Below, in pieces: positions 21,124-32,033 of a DNA stretch of 64,000 nt. Every line of letters begins with the position of its first letter. Position 1 is the stretch's first letter. The position numbers were made by a program, and so were the translations under genes. The stretch comes from Hordeum vulgare subsp. vulgare (taxonomy: Eukaryota > Streptophyta > Magnoliopsida > Poales > Poaceae). Under the pieces are notes generated by a model. That model worked only from the letters and a program-made list of their open reading frames with translations, did no database searches and was not told the DNA's origin. The stretch is from the NCBI RefSeq assembly GCF_904849725.1, contig NC_058521.1, forward strand, positions 560,004,176-560,068,175, read 5' to 3'.

Positions 21124-24100
21124 CATTGTAATAAATCTAACACCCATACAGTTCTGGTGTTGATCATGCTTTGGACGTGGAAGAGGTTTAGTCGGCGGGT
21201 CTGCTATATTCAGATCCGTGTGCACTTTGCATATATTCACGTCCTCCCCTTCGACGTAGTCGTGGATGAGGTTGAAGCGTCGTTTGATGTGTCTGGACTT
21301 CTTGTGAAACCGTGGTTCCTTTGCTAAGGCAATGGCACCCGTGTTGTCACAGAACAAGGTTATTGGATTCAGTGCGCTTGGCACCACTCCAAGATCCGTC
21401 ATGAATTGCTTCATCCAGACACCCTCCTTAGCCGCCTCCGAGGCAGCCATGTACTCCGCTTCACATGTAGAATCTGCTACGACGCTTTGCTTGGAACTGC
21501 ACGAGCTTACCGCACCCCCATTAAGAATAAATACGTATCCGGTTTGCGACTTAGAGTCGTCCGGATCTGTGTCAAAGCTTGCATCGACGTAACCTTTTAC
21601 GGCGAGCTCTTCGTCACCTCCATATACGAGAAACATCTCCTTAGTCCTTTTCAGGTACTTTAGGATATTCTTGACCTCCGTACAGTGATCCACTCCTGGA
21701 TTACTCTGGAACCTACCTGCCATACTTATGGCCAGGCTAACGTCCGGTCTAGTGCACATCATTGCATACATGATAGAACCTATGGCTGAAGCATAGGGGA
21801 CGGAGCGCATATGCTCTCTATCTTCATCAGTTGCTGGGCACTGAGTCTTATTCAATCTCGTACCTTGTAAAACTGGCAAGAACCCTTTCTTGGACTGTTC
21901 CATTTTGAACCTCTTCAAAACTTTATCAAGGTATGTGCTTTGTGAAAGTCCTATCAGGCGTTTTGATCTATCCCTATAGATCTTAATGCATAGAATGTAA
22001 GCAGCTTCTCCTAGGTCCTTCATAGAGAAACTTTTATTCAAGTAATCCTTTATGCTCTCCAAAAACTCCACGTTGTTTCCAATCAGCAATATGTCATCCA
22101 CATATAATATCAGAAATGCCACAGAGCTCCCACTCACTTTCTTGTAAATACAAGATTCTCCAACCACTTGTATAAACCCAAATGCTTTGATCACCTCATC
22201 AAAGCGTTTGTTCCAACTCCGAGATGCTTGCACCAGTCCATAAATGGATCGCTGGAGCTTGCGCACCTTGTTAGCATTCTTAGGATCGACAAAACCTTCG
22301 GATTGCATCATATACAATTCTTCCTTAAGGAAACCGTTAAGGAACGCCGTTTTGACATCCATCTGCCAGATTTCATAATCGAAAAATGCAGCTATTGCTA
22401 ACATGATTCTGACGGACTTAAGCATCGCTACGGGTGAGAATGCCTCATCATAGTCAACTCCTTGAACTTGTGAAAAACCCTTTGCCACAAGTCGAGCTTT
22501 ATAAACGGTCACATTGCCGTCAGCGTCCGTCTTCCTCTTAACGATCCATTTGTTCTGAATAGCCTTGCGGCCCTCAGGTAGTACTTCCAAAGTCCACACT
22601 CTATTCTCATACATGGATCCTATCTCGGACTTCATGGCTTCTAGCCATTTGTTGGAATCTGGGCCCACCATTGCTTCTTCATAATTTGCAGGTTCATTGT
22701 TGTCTAACAACATGATTGATAAGACAGGATTACCGTACCACTCTGGAGCAGCACGTGGTCTCGTCGACCTGCGTGGTTCAACAGAAACTTGAACCGGAGT
22801 TTCACGATCATCATCATTAACTTCCTCCTCAATCGGCGTCGCAACGACAGAGGTTTCCCCTTGCCCTGCGCCACCATCCAGAGGGATGAGAGGTTCGACA
22901 ACCTCGTCAAGTTCTATCTTCCTCCCACTCAATTCTCTCGAGAGTAACTCCTTCTCGAGAAAAGCTCCATTTTTAGCAACAAACACTTTGCCCTCGGATT
23001 TGAGATAGAAGGTGTACCCAACTATCTCTTTTGGGTAACCTATGAAGATGCACTTTTCCGCTTTGGGTTCCAGCTTTTCAGGCTGAAGCTTTTTGACATA
23101 AGCATCACATCCCCAAACTTTAAGAAACGACAACTTTGGCCATTTGCCATACCACAGTTCGTATGGTGTCGTCTCAACGGATTTTGATGGTGCCCTATTT
23201 AAAGTGAATGCAGCTGTTTCTAATGCATAACCCCAAAACGATAACGGCAAATTGGTAAGAGACATCATAGATCGCACCATCTCTAATAAAGTACGATTAT
23301 GACGTTCAGACACACCATTACGCTGTGGTGTTCCAGGCGGTGTCAACTGTGAAACAATTCCACATTGTCTTAAGTGAGCACCAAACTCGAAACTCAGATA
23401 TTCACCCCCACGATCAGATCGTAGGAACTTGATCTTCTTGTTATGATGATTTTCAACTTCACTCTGAAATTGCTTGAACTTTTCAAATGTTTCAGACTTG
23501 TGCTTCATTAAGTAGACATAACCATATCTACTCAAATCGTCAGTGAAGGTGAGAAAATAACGATATCCGCCGCGTGCCTCTACGCTCATCGGACCACACA
23601 CATCAGTATGTATGATTTCCAACAAGTCACTTGCATGCTCCATTGTTCCGGAGAACGGAGTTTTAGTCATCTTGCCCATGAGGCATGGTTCGCACGTGTC
23701 AAGTGAATCAAAGTCAAGTGACTCCAAAAGTCCATTGGCATGGAGTTTCTTCATGCGCTTTACACCAATATGACCTAAGCGGCAGTGCCACAAAAATATG
23801 GCGCTATCATTGTTAACTCTAACTCTTTTGGTCTCAATGTTATGTATGTGTGTATCGCTATCAAGATTCAATATGAACAATCCTCTCACATTGGGTGCAT
23901 GACCATAAAAGATGTTACTCATAGAAATAGAACAACCATTATTCTCTGACTTAAAAGAGTAACCGTCTCGTAATAAACAAGATCCAGATATAATGTTCAT
24001 GCTCAACGCAGACACTAAATAACAATGATTCAAGTTCATAACTAATCCTGATGGTAACTGAAGTGAAACTCTGCCGACGGCGATTGCATCAACCTTGGAA

Positions 24101-24348
24101 CCATTTCCTACGCGCATCGTCACTTCATCTTTCGCCAGCCTTCGTCTATTCCGCAGTTCCTGTTTCGAGTTGCAAATATGAGCAACAGAACAGGTATCGA
24201 ATACCCAGGCACTACTACGAGAGCCGGTTAAGTACACATCAATAACATGTATATCAAATATACCTGATTTTTCTTTGGCCGCCTTCTTATCTGCCATATA
24301 CTTGGGCAATTGCGCTTCCAGTGACCCATACCCTTGCAATAGTAACAC
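21121..24348 (-). CDS. Angela-type pol polyprotein (PR-IN-RT-RH)
   Basis: This 1,075-codon frame without internal stops is in the Copia order. Protease: FDTCSVAHIC near residue 51, with Cys where DTG/DSG is usual; this may be a family variant or a lesion. Integrase: zinc region HCRLGHIGV...CEPC, then HTDVCGP, RSDRGGEY and GVSERHNRT. Reverse transcriptase: LYVDDILLIGNN near residue 750. RNase H: STCEAEYMAAS. The C-terminus is GVRFITM. The last coding base is in the CATTG target duplication and the stop TGA is the complement of the final TCA of the SIRE 3' LTR. At the empty site the next codon was TAA, so the protein length was unchanged. The N-terminal codons come from a frame shifted relative to gag. 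Confidence 0.92.
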   Translation of the reverse strand: MLLLQGYGSLEAQLPKYMADKKAAKEKSGIFDIHVIDVYLTGSRSSAWVFDTCSVAHICNSKQELRNRRRLAKDEVTMRVGNGSKVDAIAVGRVSLQLPSGLVMNLNHCYLVSALSMNIISGSCLLRDGYSFKSENNGCSISMSNIFYGHAPNVRGLFILNLDSDTHIHNIETKRVRVNNDSAIFLWHCRLGHIGVKRMKKLHANGLLESLDFDSLDTCEPCLMGKMTKTPFSGTMEHASDLLEIIHTDVCGPMSVEARGGYRYFLTFTDDLSRYGYVYLMKHKSETFEKFKQFQSEVENHHNKKIKFLRSDRGGEYLSFEFGAHLRQCGIVSQLTPPGTPQRNGVSERHNRTLLEMVRSMMSLTNLPLSFWGYALETAAFTLNRAPSKSVETTPYELWYGKWPKLSFLKVWGCDAYVKKLQPEKLEPKAEKCIFIGYPKEIVGYTFYLKSEGKVFVAKNGAFLEKELLSRELSGRKIELDEVVEPLIPLDGGAGQGETSVVATPIEEEVNDDDRETPVQVSVEPRRSTRPRAAPEWYGNPVLSIMLLDNNEPANYEEAMVGPDSNKWLEAMKSEIGSMYENRVWTLEVLPEGRKAIQNKWIVKRKTDADGNVTVYKARLVAKGFSQVQGVDYDEAFSPVAMLKSVRIMLAIAAFFDYEIWQMDVKTAFLNGFLKEELYMMQSEGFVDPKNANKVRKLQRSIYGLVQASRSWNKRFDEVIKAFGFIQVVGESCIYKKVSGSSVAFLILYVDDILLIGNNVEFLESIKDYLNKSFSMKDLGEAAYILCIKIYRDRSKRLIGLSQSTYLDKVLKRFKMEQSKKGFLPVLQGTRLNKTQCPATDEDREHMRSVPYASAIGSIMYAMMCTRPDVSLAISMAGRFQSNPGVDHCTEVKNILKYLKRTKEMFLVYGGDEELAVKGYVDASFDTDPDDSKSQTGYVFILNGGAVSSCSSKQSVVADSTCEAEYMAASEAAKEGVWMKQFMTDLGVVPSALNPITLFCDNTGAIALAKEPRFHKKSRHIKRRFNLIHDYVEGEDVNICKVHTDLNIADPPTKPLPRPKHDQHQNCMGVRFITM

Positions 24349-25100
24349 TCTGTTTCAGGCTTAGGTCCAGCTTTGGGTTTCTTCGTCGGGTTGGCAACAG
24401 GCTTGCCGCTCTTCTTTGAATTACCCTTCTTGCCTTTGTCGTTTCTCTTGAAACTAGTGGTCTTATTCACCATCAACACTTGATGCTCTTTACGGAGTTC
24501 AGACTCTGCGACTTTCAGCATCGCAAACAACTCGCCGGGTGACTTGTTCATCCCTTGCATGTTGTAGTTCAACACAAATCCTTTATAGCTTGGCGGCAGT
24601 GATTGAAGGATTCTGTCAGTGATAGCCTCTTGCGGGAGTTCAATCCCCAGCTCAGCTAGACGGTTTGAGTACCCAGACATTTTGAGCACATGCTCACTGA
24701 CAGACGAGTTCTCCTCCATCTTGCAAGCATAGAATTTATCGGAGGTCTCATACCTCTCGATCCGGACATTCTTTTGAAAGATAAACTTCAACTCCTGGAA
24801 CATCTCAAATGCTGCATGACGCTCAAAGCGACGTTGAAGTCCCGGTTCTAAGCCATACAAGACTGCACATTGAACTACTGAGTAGTCCTCCTTACGTGCT
24901 AACCAAGCGTTCTTAACATCCCGATCAACCGTAGCGGGTGGTTCATCTCCTAGCGCAGCATTAAGGACATAATCCTTCTTCCCAACTTGTAAGATTAGCT
25001 TAAGATTACGAGCCCAGTCTACAAAGTTGCTTCCATCATCTTTCAACTTAGCTTTCTCTAGGAACGTATTAAAATTCAGGGTGACTGTCGCGTGAGCCAT
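24228..25100 (-). CDS. Angela-type gag, frameshifted before pol
   Basis: The frame starts MAHATVTLNFNTFLEKAKL, a typical BARE/Angela gag start, and has a capsid-like core over about 10-200, a lysine-rich linker and an intact zinc knuckle CYYCKGMGHWKRNC near residue 255. In this family gag and pol form one reading frame. Here, right after the knuckle (about 24,304-24,307), the reading shifts: the gag frame runs on for about 25 unrelated residues and stops, while the pol frame continues in another register. The simplest explanation is a one-base loss in a C run. The frames overlap, so the product would be an unfused gag. Confidence 0.9.
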   Translation of the reverse strand: MAHATVTLNFNTFLEKAKLKDDGSNFVDWARNLKLILQVGKKDYVLNAALGDEPPATVDRDVKNAWLARKEDYSVVQCAVLYGLEPGLQRRFERHAAFEMFQELKFIFQKNVRIERYETSDKFYACKMEENSSVSEHVLKMSGYSNRLAELGIELPQEAITDRILQSLPPSYKGFVLNYNMQGMNKSPGELFAMLKVAESELRKEHQVLMVNKTTSFKRNDKGKKGNSKKSGKPVANPTKKPKAGPKPETECYYCKGMGHWKRNCPSIWQIRRRPKKNQVYLIYMLLMCT

Positions 25101-26356
25101 GATCTATAACACAAATATATTCAAAGTGGACTTAGACTATGTTCAAGATAATTAGAGTTTAACTTAATCAAATTATTTGCTAAACTCCCACTCAAAAAGT
25201 ACATCTCTCTAGTCATTTGAGTGGTTCATGATCCACTTACACTAGCTCATGTCCGATCATCACGTGAGTTGAGTATAGTTTCAGTGGTAAGCATCCCTAT
25301 GCTAATCATATCATCTATATGATTCATGATCGACCTTTCGGTCTCATGTGTTCCGAGGCCATGTCTGCACATGCTAGGCTCGTCAAGCTTAACCCGAGTG
25401 TTTCGCTGTGCGCAACTGTTTTGCACCCGTTGTATGTGAACATTGAGTCTATCACACCCGATCATCACGTGGTGTCTCGAAACGACGAACTGTAACAACG
25501 GTGCAGAGTCGGGGAGAACACAATTTCGTCTTAAAATTTTAGTGAGAGATCACCTCATAATGCTACCGTCGTTCTAAGCAAAATAAGGTGCATAAAAGGA
25601 TTAACATCACATGCAATTCATAAGTGACATGATATGGCCATCATCACGTGCTTCTTGATCTCCATCACCAAAGCACCAGCACGATCTTCTTGTCACTGGC
25701 GCCACACCATGATCTCCATCAACGTGTCGCCATCGGGGTTGTCGTGCTACTCATGCTATTACTACTAAAGCTACATCCTAGCAAAATAGTAAACGCATCT
25801 GCAAGCACAAACATTAGTATAAAGATAACCCTATGGCTCCTGCCGGTTGCCGTACCATCGATGTGCAAGTCGATATTATCTATTACAACATGATCATCTC
25901 ATACATCCAATATATCACATCACATCGTTGGCCATATCACATCACAAGCATACCATGCAAAAACAAGTTAGACGTCCTCTAATTTTGTTGTTGCATGTTT
26001 TACATGGTGACCATGGGTATCTAGTAGGATCGCATCTTACTTACGCAAACACCACAACGGAGATATATGAGTTGCTATTTAACCTCATCCAAGGACCTCC
26101 TCGGTAAAATCTGATTCAACTAAAGTTGGAGAAACCGACACTTGCCAGTCATCTTTGAGCAACGGGGTTAGTCGTAGCGATGAAACCAGTCTCTCGTAAG
26201 CGTACGAGTAATGTCGGTCCAAGCCGCTTCAATCCAACAATACCGCGGAATCAAGAAAAGACTAAGGAGGGCAGAAAAACGCACATCACCGCCCACAAAA
26301 ACTTTTGTGTTCTACTCGAGAAGACATCTACGCATGAACCTAGCTCATGATGCCAC
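25101..26356 (-). other. Angela untranslated leader and PBS
   Basis: This is the long leader between the 5' LTR and gag, as in BARE1. Next to the LTR the minus strand reads TGGCATCATGAGC, a PBS related to initiator tRNA-Met. Frames within it (for example 25,847-26,107) are not supported as genes. Confidence 0.8.
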
Positions 26357-28174
26357 TGTTGGGGAACGTCGCATGGGAAACAAAAAATTTCCTACGCGCA
26401 TGAAGACCTATCATGGTGATGTCCATCTACGAGAGGGGATGAGTGATCTACGTACCCTTGTAGACCGTACAGCAGAAGCGTTAGTGAACGCTGTTGATGT
26501 AGTGGAACGTCCTCACGTCCCTCGATCCGCCCCGCGAACTATCCCGCGATCAGTCCCACGATCTAGTACCGAACGGACGGCACCTCGCGTTCAGCACACG
26601 TACAGCTCGACGATGATCTCGGCCTTCTTGATCCAGCAAGAGAGACGGAGAGGTAGAAGACTTCTCCGGCAGCGTGACGACGCTCCGGAGGTTGGTGATG
26701 ATCTCGTCTCAGCAGGGCTCCGCCCAAGCTCCGCAGAAAACGCGATCTAGAGGAAAAACCGTGGAGGTATGTCGTCGGGCTGCCGTGGAAAAGTCGTCTC
26801 AAATCAGCCCTAAAACCTCCGTATATATAGGTGGGAGAGGGGGGGTCTTTGCCTTGGGGCTCAAGGAGCCCCAAGGGGGTCGGCCGAGCCAAGGGGGGAA
26901 GGTCTCCCCCCCAAACCGAGTTGGAATTGGTTTGGTGGGTGGGAGTCCTTCCTTCCCTTCCCACCTCCTCCTTTTTTTTCTTTCTCTTTGATTTTTCTTC
27001 CAATGCGCATAGGGCCCTTTTGGGCTGTCCCACCAGCCCACTAAGGGCTGGCGCGCCACCCTCAAGGCCTATGGGCTTCCCCGGGGTGGGTTGCCCCCTC
27101 CCGGTGAACTCCCGGAACCATTCGTCATTCCCGGTACATTCCCGGTAACTCCAAAACCTTCCGGTAATCAAATGAGGTCATCCTATATATCAATCCTCGT
27201 TTCGGACCATTCCGGAAACCCTCGTGACGTCCGTGATCTCATCCAGGACTCCAAACAAAATTCGGTAACCAACCATATAACTCAAATACGCATAAAACAA
27301 CGTCGAACCTTAAGTGTGCAGACCCTGCGGGTTCGAGAACTATGTAGACATGACCCGAGAGACTCCTCGGTCAATATCCAATAGCGGGACCTGGATGCCC
27401 ATATTGGATCCTACATATTCTATGAAGATCTTATCGTTTGAACCTCAGTGTCAAGGATTCATATAATCCCGTATGGTCATTCCCTTTGTCCTTCGGTATG
27501 TTACTTGCCCGAGATTCGATCGTCAGTATCCGCATACCTATTTCAATCTCGTTTACCGGCAAGTCTCTTTACTCGTTCCATAATACAAGATCCCGCAACT
27601 TACACTAAGTCACATTGCTTGCAAGGCTTGTGTGTGATGTTGTATTACCGAGTGGGCCCCGAGATACCTCTCCGTCACACGGAGTGACAAATCCCAGTCT
27701 TGATCCATACTAACTCAACTAACACCTTCGGAGATACCTGTAGAGCATCTTTATAGTCTCCCAGTTACGTTGCGACGTTTGATACACACAAAGTATTCCT
27801 CCGGTGTCAGTGAGTTATATGATCTCATGGTCATAGGAACAAATACTTGACACGCAGAAAACAGTAGCAACAAAATGACACGGTCAACATGCTACGTCTA
27901 TTAGTTTGGGTCTAGTCCATCACGTGATTCTCCTAATGACATGATCCAGTTATCAAGAAACAACACCTTGTTCATAATCAGAAGACACTGACTATCTTTG
28001 ATCAACTGGCTAGCAACTAGAGGCTTGCTAGGGACAGTGTTTTGTCTATGTATCCACACATGTAAATGAGTCTTCATTCAATACAATTATAGCATGGATA
28101 ATAAACGATTATCTTGATACATGAATTATAATAATAACTATATTTATTATTGCCTCTAGGGCATAATTCCAACA
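26357..28174 (-). repeat. Angela-type 5' LTR
   Basis: This 1,818-bp LTR has its outer end at 28,174 next to the GGTGA duplication. A TATA-like element (minus CTATATATAC) lies at 26,820-26,829, oriented to drive transcription into gag. Confidence 0.93.
26820..26829 (-). promoter_or_regulatory. Angela LTR TATA box
   Basis: The minus strand reads CTATATATAC, about 460 bp inside the inner LTR end. The counterpart in the 3' LTR is at about 7,753. The position fits the known BARE-type LTR promoter. Confidence 0.6.
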
Positions 28175-28179
28175 GGTGA

Positions 28180-29228
28180 TCAGGCAAAGCATGTTTGTAG
28201 CTGGACGAGCCTCCCCCAAGCTTGTGGGAGACTCTCTTCTTGGAGTTGAGCAAAGTTGTATATTTCCTGCAAGGCAGCTTGCTTCTTATTGGCAGGGAAA
28301 TATTTCTCACAGAAGTAATAGACCATATCCTGGGGACTACTCACACATCCAGGAGCAAGAGAGGTGAACCAGCTTTAGCGTCATCCTTTAGAGAGAAAGG
28401 AAACAACTTAAGGATATAATAGTGGCGTATCTTCTCCTCATTAGTGAAAAGGGTGGCTATAACGTGTAGTTTGGCAAGATGGGCTACGACCGTCACAGAC
28501 TCATAACCGTGAAAAGGATCAGATTCGACTAGAGAGATTATCTCAGGATCGACAAAGAATTCATAATCCTTATCGGTGATAAAGATAGGTGAAGTGGCAA
28601 ACTTCGGGTCGTATTTCATCCTAGCTTTCAGAGATTTTTCCTTCCACCTGAGAAGTAATTTCTCAGTGTCATAGGCATCCTTACACGCAAGAAAATCCTC
28701 AGCTATCTCTCCCTCCATAACGTAACCCTCAGGTATATCAGGTAATTCATATCTAGGAGAGCTAGATCTAATAGGAGCAAAAGCAGGTTCTATCTCAATA
28801 GTATCGGCAGTTTCAGAAGCACCACGAGCATTGGCAGTAACTCTAGCAATACGAGCATAAAGGAATACCCCTAGTGGAACATCAGGCAAAGTAGTATCTC
28901 TAGCAGTATCAAGCATATCATCATCAGGCATAACATCTCTAGCAATATCAGGCAAAGCAGTATCAGGCATAGCATCTCTAGCAGTATCAAGCATAACATC
29001 TCTAGCAGTATCAGACATAGTATGAAGCATAGCATCTCTAGCAGTAGCATCATAAGCATCATCAAGCACAGGCGACATATCAAGATTTCTAGCAGGAGGT
29101 GATGTTGCAAACTTACTCATAACTGAAGGTGAATCAAGTGCAGAGCTAGATGGCAGTTCCTTACCTCCCCTCGTAGTTGAGGGCAAGACTATGGTTTTTG
29201 GATCCTTCAGATTCTTCATAGTGATCAA
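28180..29228 (-). pseudogene. Athila-like gag, N-terminal part, split from its C-terminal half
   Basis: The frame from 29,228 encodes 295 residues. It has a repetitive linker in which 'TARDVMLD'-type units recur about eight times, then a gypsy capsid region containing DPFHGYESVTVVAHLAKLH and ending FSLKDDAKA. There the frame is lost, and typical capsid sequence (around FCEKYFPANKKQAALQ) continues in another register until the Angela junction at 28,179. The matching C-terminal half resumes at 7,287. A frameshift plus the 20.9-kb insertion make it non-functional. Confidence 0.82.
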
Positions 29229-29269
29229 CAGATATAAATCCCAAGTAACTCAGAGAATATAGCAATACC

Positions 29270-29287
29270 TCCCCGGCAACGGCGCCA
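29270..29287 (-). other. Primer-binding site of the Athila-like element
   Basis: The minus strand reads TGGCGCCGTTGCCGGGGA, a common plant Ty3/gypsy PBS, nine bases inside the 5' LTR. Confidence 0.8.
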
Positions 29288-29296
29288 GAAAAATGC

Positions 29297-30718
29297 TGAC
29301 TCCGTAACAGCACACCTTCCTTGCAACGGCACAAGAAGAATGCTGCTAGCACTCTCCGACAATCAAAACTAGAAGAATGTTGTTGACGGCCCCACCCAAC
29401 GCGTGGGATCGTAGCAGTTTTCGAGGGTAGAGTATACGACCCAAATTTTTTGATCGCCAAACAGGAGGTGAGAGAATACTCTCGAGTATTAGCAGCTGAA
29501 TGTGTCAGATTCAACCACACCTGAAAGATTAGTATGTGCAAGCAAAGTAGTAACCAACAAAGTGGCGAGTAACGGTAGTGGAAAGGAACAACAGTAGTAG
29601 GACAAACTCGTAGGCAATGGGTCGGTGATTTGTTTGGATGATATTCATCATGCAATAGTTATAACACGGAGAGATATGTGGCTAGCTCCCGTTCATCAAT
29701 GTGATGTAGGCATGCATTCCGTGTGTCATCATACGTGCTTAGGGAAAAGAACTTGCATGACATCTATTGTCCATCCCTCCCGTGGCAGCGGGGTCCAAAA
29801 GGAAACTACGAGATATTAATGTTCTCCTTTTAGTAAACAACCGTACCAACGCATTAGCACTTGGTGAACACATGAACTCTCAAACTATGGTCATCACCGG
29901 GAGTGGTTCCGGTTATTGTCACTCCGGGGTTGCCGGATCATAACACATAGTAGGTAACTACAACTTGCAAGATCGGATCTAAAACACACATATATTGGTG
30001 ACAACATAATAATTTCAGATCTGGAATCATGGCACTCGGGCCCTAGTGACAAGCATTAAGCATGGCAAAGTAGTAGAAACATCAATTTCAGAACATAGTG
30101 GATAGTAGGGATCAATCGCCATCAAAACTAACTTGATTACATGATAGATCTCATCCTACTCATCACCGCCCAGCGAGCCTATGAATAGATTACTCACGAA
30201 CGACGAAGAGCTTCACGACATTGGAGATGGAAGAAGGTTGGTGATGACGATGGCGACGATTTGCCCTCTCCGGAGCCCAAAACGGACTCCAGATCTGCCC
30301 TCCAGATGAAGAACAGGATGTGGCGGCGCCTCCGTATCGCAAACGCGACGAAATCTTCTCTTTCTTATTTTTTCTGGGACGAAAGTGAACTTATAGAGCT
30401 GAGATTGGGGGCGGCAGAGCCGTGTGGGCCTCACAAGCTTGCCCACCGCCACCAGGGGGGTGGCGGAGGCAGGGCTTGTGGCCCACTGGCCCACCCCTTC
30501 AGGTGGATCTTGGCGCAGATATTTTTCATATTTTCCAAAAATGTCCCCCGTAAATTTTCAGGACGTTTGGAGAACTTTGATTTGTGCACAAAAACAACAC
30601 CAAGGCAATTCTGCTGAAAACAACGTCAGTCCAGGTTAGTTCCATTCAAATCATGCAAATTAGAGTCCAAAACAAGGGCAAAATAGTTTGGAAAAGTAGA
30701 TACGATGGAGACGTATCA
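29297..30718 (-). repeat. Athila-like 5' LTR
   Basis: This LTR is collinear with 244-1,673 and contains the same hairpin, here with a 6-G loop (about 30,424-30,485). It is followed by the TATAT duplication, after which the outer Angela leader resumes. Confidence 0.88.
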
Positions 30719-30723
30719 TATAT

Positions 30724-31162
30724 CACATCACGTCATTGGCCATATCATATCACAAGCATACCCTTAAAAAACAAGGTAGACGTCCTCTAATTGTTGTTGC
30801 ATATTTTACGTGGCTGCTATGGGTATCTAGTAGATCGCATCTTACTTACGCAAAAACCACAACGAATATGTCCAAATTGCTATTTAACCTCTCCAAGGAC
30901 CGCCTCGGTCAAAACCAATTCAACTAAAGTTGAAGAAACCGACACCTGCCAGTCATCTTTATGCAACGAGGTTGCATGTCAATCAATGAAACCAGTCTTT
31001 CGTAAGCGTACGAATAATGTCGGTCCGGGCCGCTTCAATCCAACAATACCGCCGAATCGAGAAAAGACTAAGGAGGGCAGCAAATCGAACATCACTGTCC
31101 AGAAAACTTTTTGTGTTCTACTCGAGATAACATCTACGCATGAACCTAGCTCATGATGCCAC
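30724..31162 (-). mobile_element. Outer Angela leader (right piece)
   Basis: This resumes the match to the inner Angela leader (about 25,921-26,356) exactly where the left piece at 1-243 stopped, which proves that the Athila-like element inserted here. Confidence 0.8.
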
Positions 31163-31900
31163 GGTTGGGGAACGTTGCATGGGAAACAAAAAATTTCCTA
31201 CGCACACGAAGACCTATCATGGTGATGTCCATCTATGAGAGGAGATTTGGATCTACGTACCCTTGTAGATCGCACAGCAGGAAGCGTTAAGAAACGCGGT
31301 TGATGTAGTGGAACGTCTTCACATCCCTCGAACAGCCCCACGAGCCGTCCCACGAACCGTCCTGCGATCCATCCCACGATCCGTCCCGCGATCCGTCTCA
31401 CGAACCGTCTTGCGATCCGTCTTCATGATCTGTTCCGATCTAGTGCCGAACGGACGGCACCTCCGCGTTCAGCACACGTACAGCTCGATGACGATCTCCA
31501 CCTTGTTGATCCAGCAAGATGGGTGGAGAGGTAGAAGAGTTCTCCGGTAGCGTGACGGCGCTCCGGTGGTGGTGACAATCTAATCCTGCAGGGCTCCGCC
31601 CGAGCTCCGCAGAAATACGATCTAGAGGAAGAACTATGGTGCCTAGATCTGAGTTGCACGTGGCAAAAAGTTGTCTCAAATCAGCCCTAAATCACCACTA
31701 TATATAGGAGGGAGGGAGGGGAGGAGGCAGCCTCAAAACCTCAAGGTTTGGCCGAAATTGGAGGTGAAGGAGTCCTACTCCAATCCTACTTGGAGTAGGA
31801 TTCCACCTTCCCACTTGGAAACTCTTTTCACCTTGTGTTTTTTCCTTCTCAAACCTTATGGGACTTAGTGGGAACTTATTCAAGCCCACTAGGGGCTGGT
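31163..31900 (-). repeat. Outer Angela 5' LTR, truncated and diverged
   Basis: The sequence starts GGTTGGGGAACG where the intact LTR has TGTTGGGGAACG, and it follows the Angela LTR, including a TATA-like CTATATATAG at about 31,699, to about 31,900. The outer LTR end (TGTTGGAATTATGCCC) is missing. Beyond it is Tat-element sequence, so a deletion or rearrangement removed the rest. The right edge is approximate. Confidence 0.7.
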
Positions 31901-32033
31901 TTATGTTTTCCCAACAAACAAGAAAAGAGGCTCAAAGAGATTTGGCCCGACCGATGATCGGCTGGCCCGATTCTCGGGAGCTACACCCAGTGGGTGCGCT
32001 GGCGCGCCCCCGCTGAAGCAAAAGGAAAAAAAT

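Larger units (their letters stand above)
7288..28174 (-). mobile_element. Angela/BARE/WIS-type Ty1/copia LTR retrotransposon, complete, with nested insertion
   Basis: The LTRs (7,288-9,106 and 26,357-28,174) begin TGTTGGAATTATGCCC and end GTTCCCCAACA on the minus strand, the hallmark of the BARE1/Angela/WIS group. The target duplication is GGTGA at 7,283-7,287 and 28,175-28,179. Removing the nested SIRE-type element leaves about 8.9 kb, the normal length of the group. The gag and pol frames are long but joined by a frameshift. By eye the two LTRs differ at roughly 2-3% of sites, so this copy is older than the SIRE-type element inside it. Confidence 0.95.
244..30718 (-). mobile_element. Athila-like Ty3/gypsy LTR retrotransposon, complete but split by a nested insertion
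   Basis: The element is bounded by LTRs that start TGATACG and end GAGTCA on the minus strand, with a TATAT target duplication at 239-243 and 30,719-30,723. Without the nested Angela copy it is about 9.6 kb. On the minus strand it holds a PBS (29,270-29,287), a gag, a retropepsin, one extra sense-strand ORF and a PPT. No reverse transcriptase, RNase H or integrase lies between the protease and the extra ORF, so it must have been mobilised in trans. Gag and protease are broken. The Athila-like assignment rests on the style of gag, protease and extra ORF; the family name is not assigned. Confidence 0.85.
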
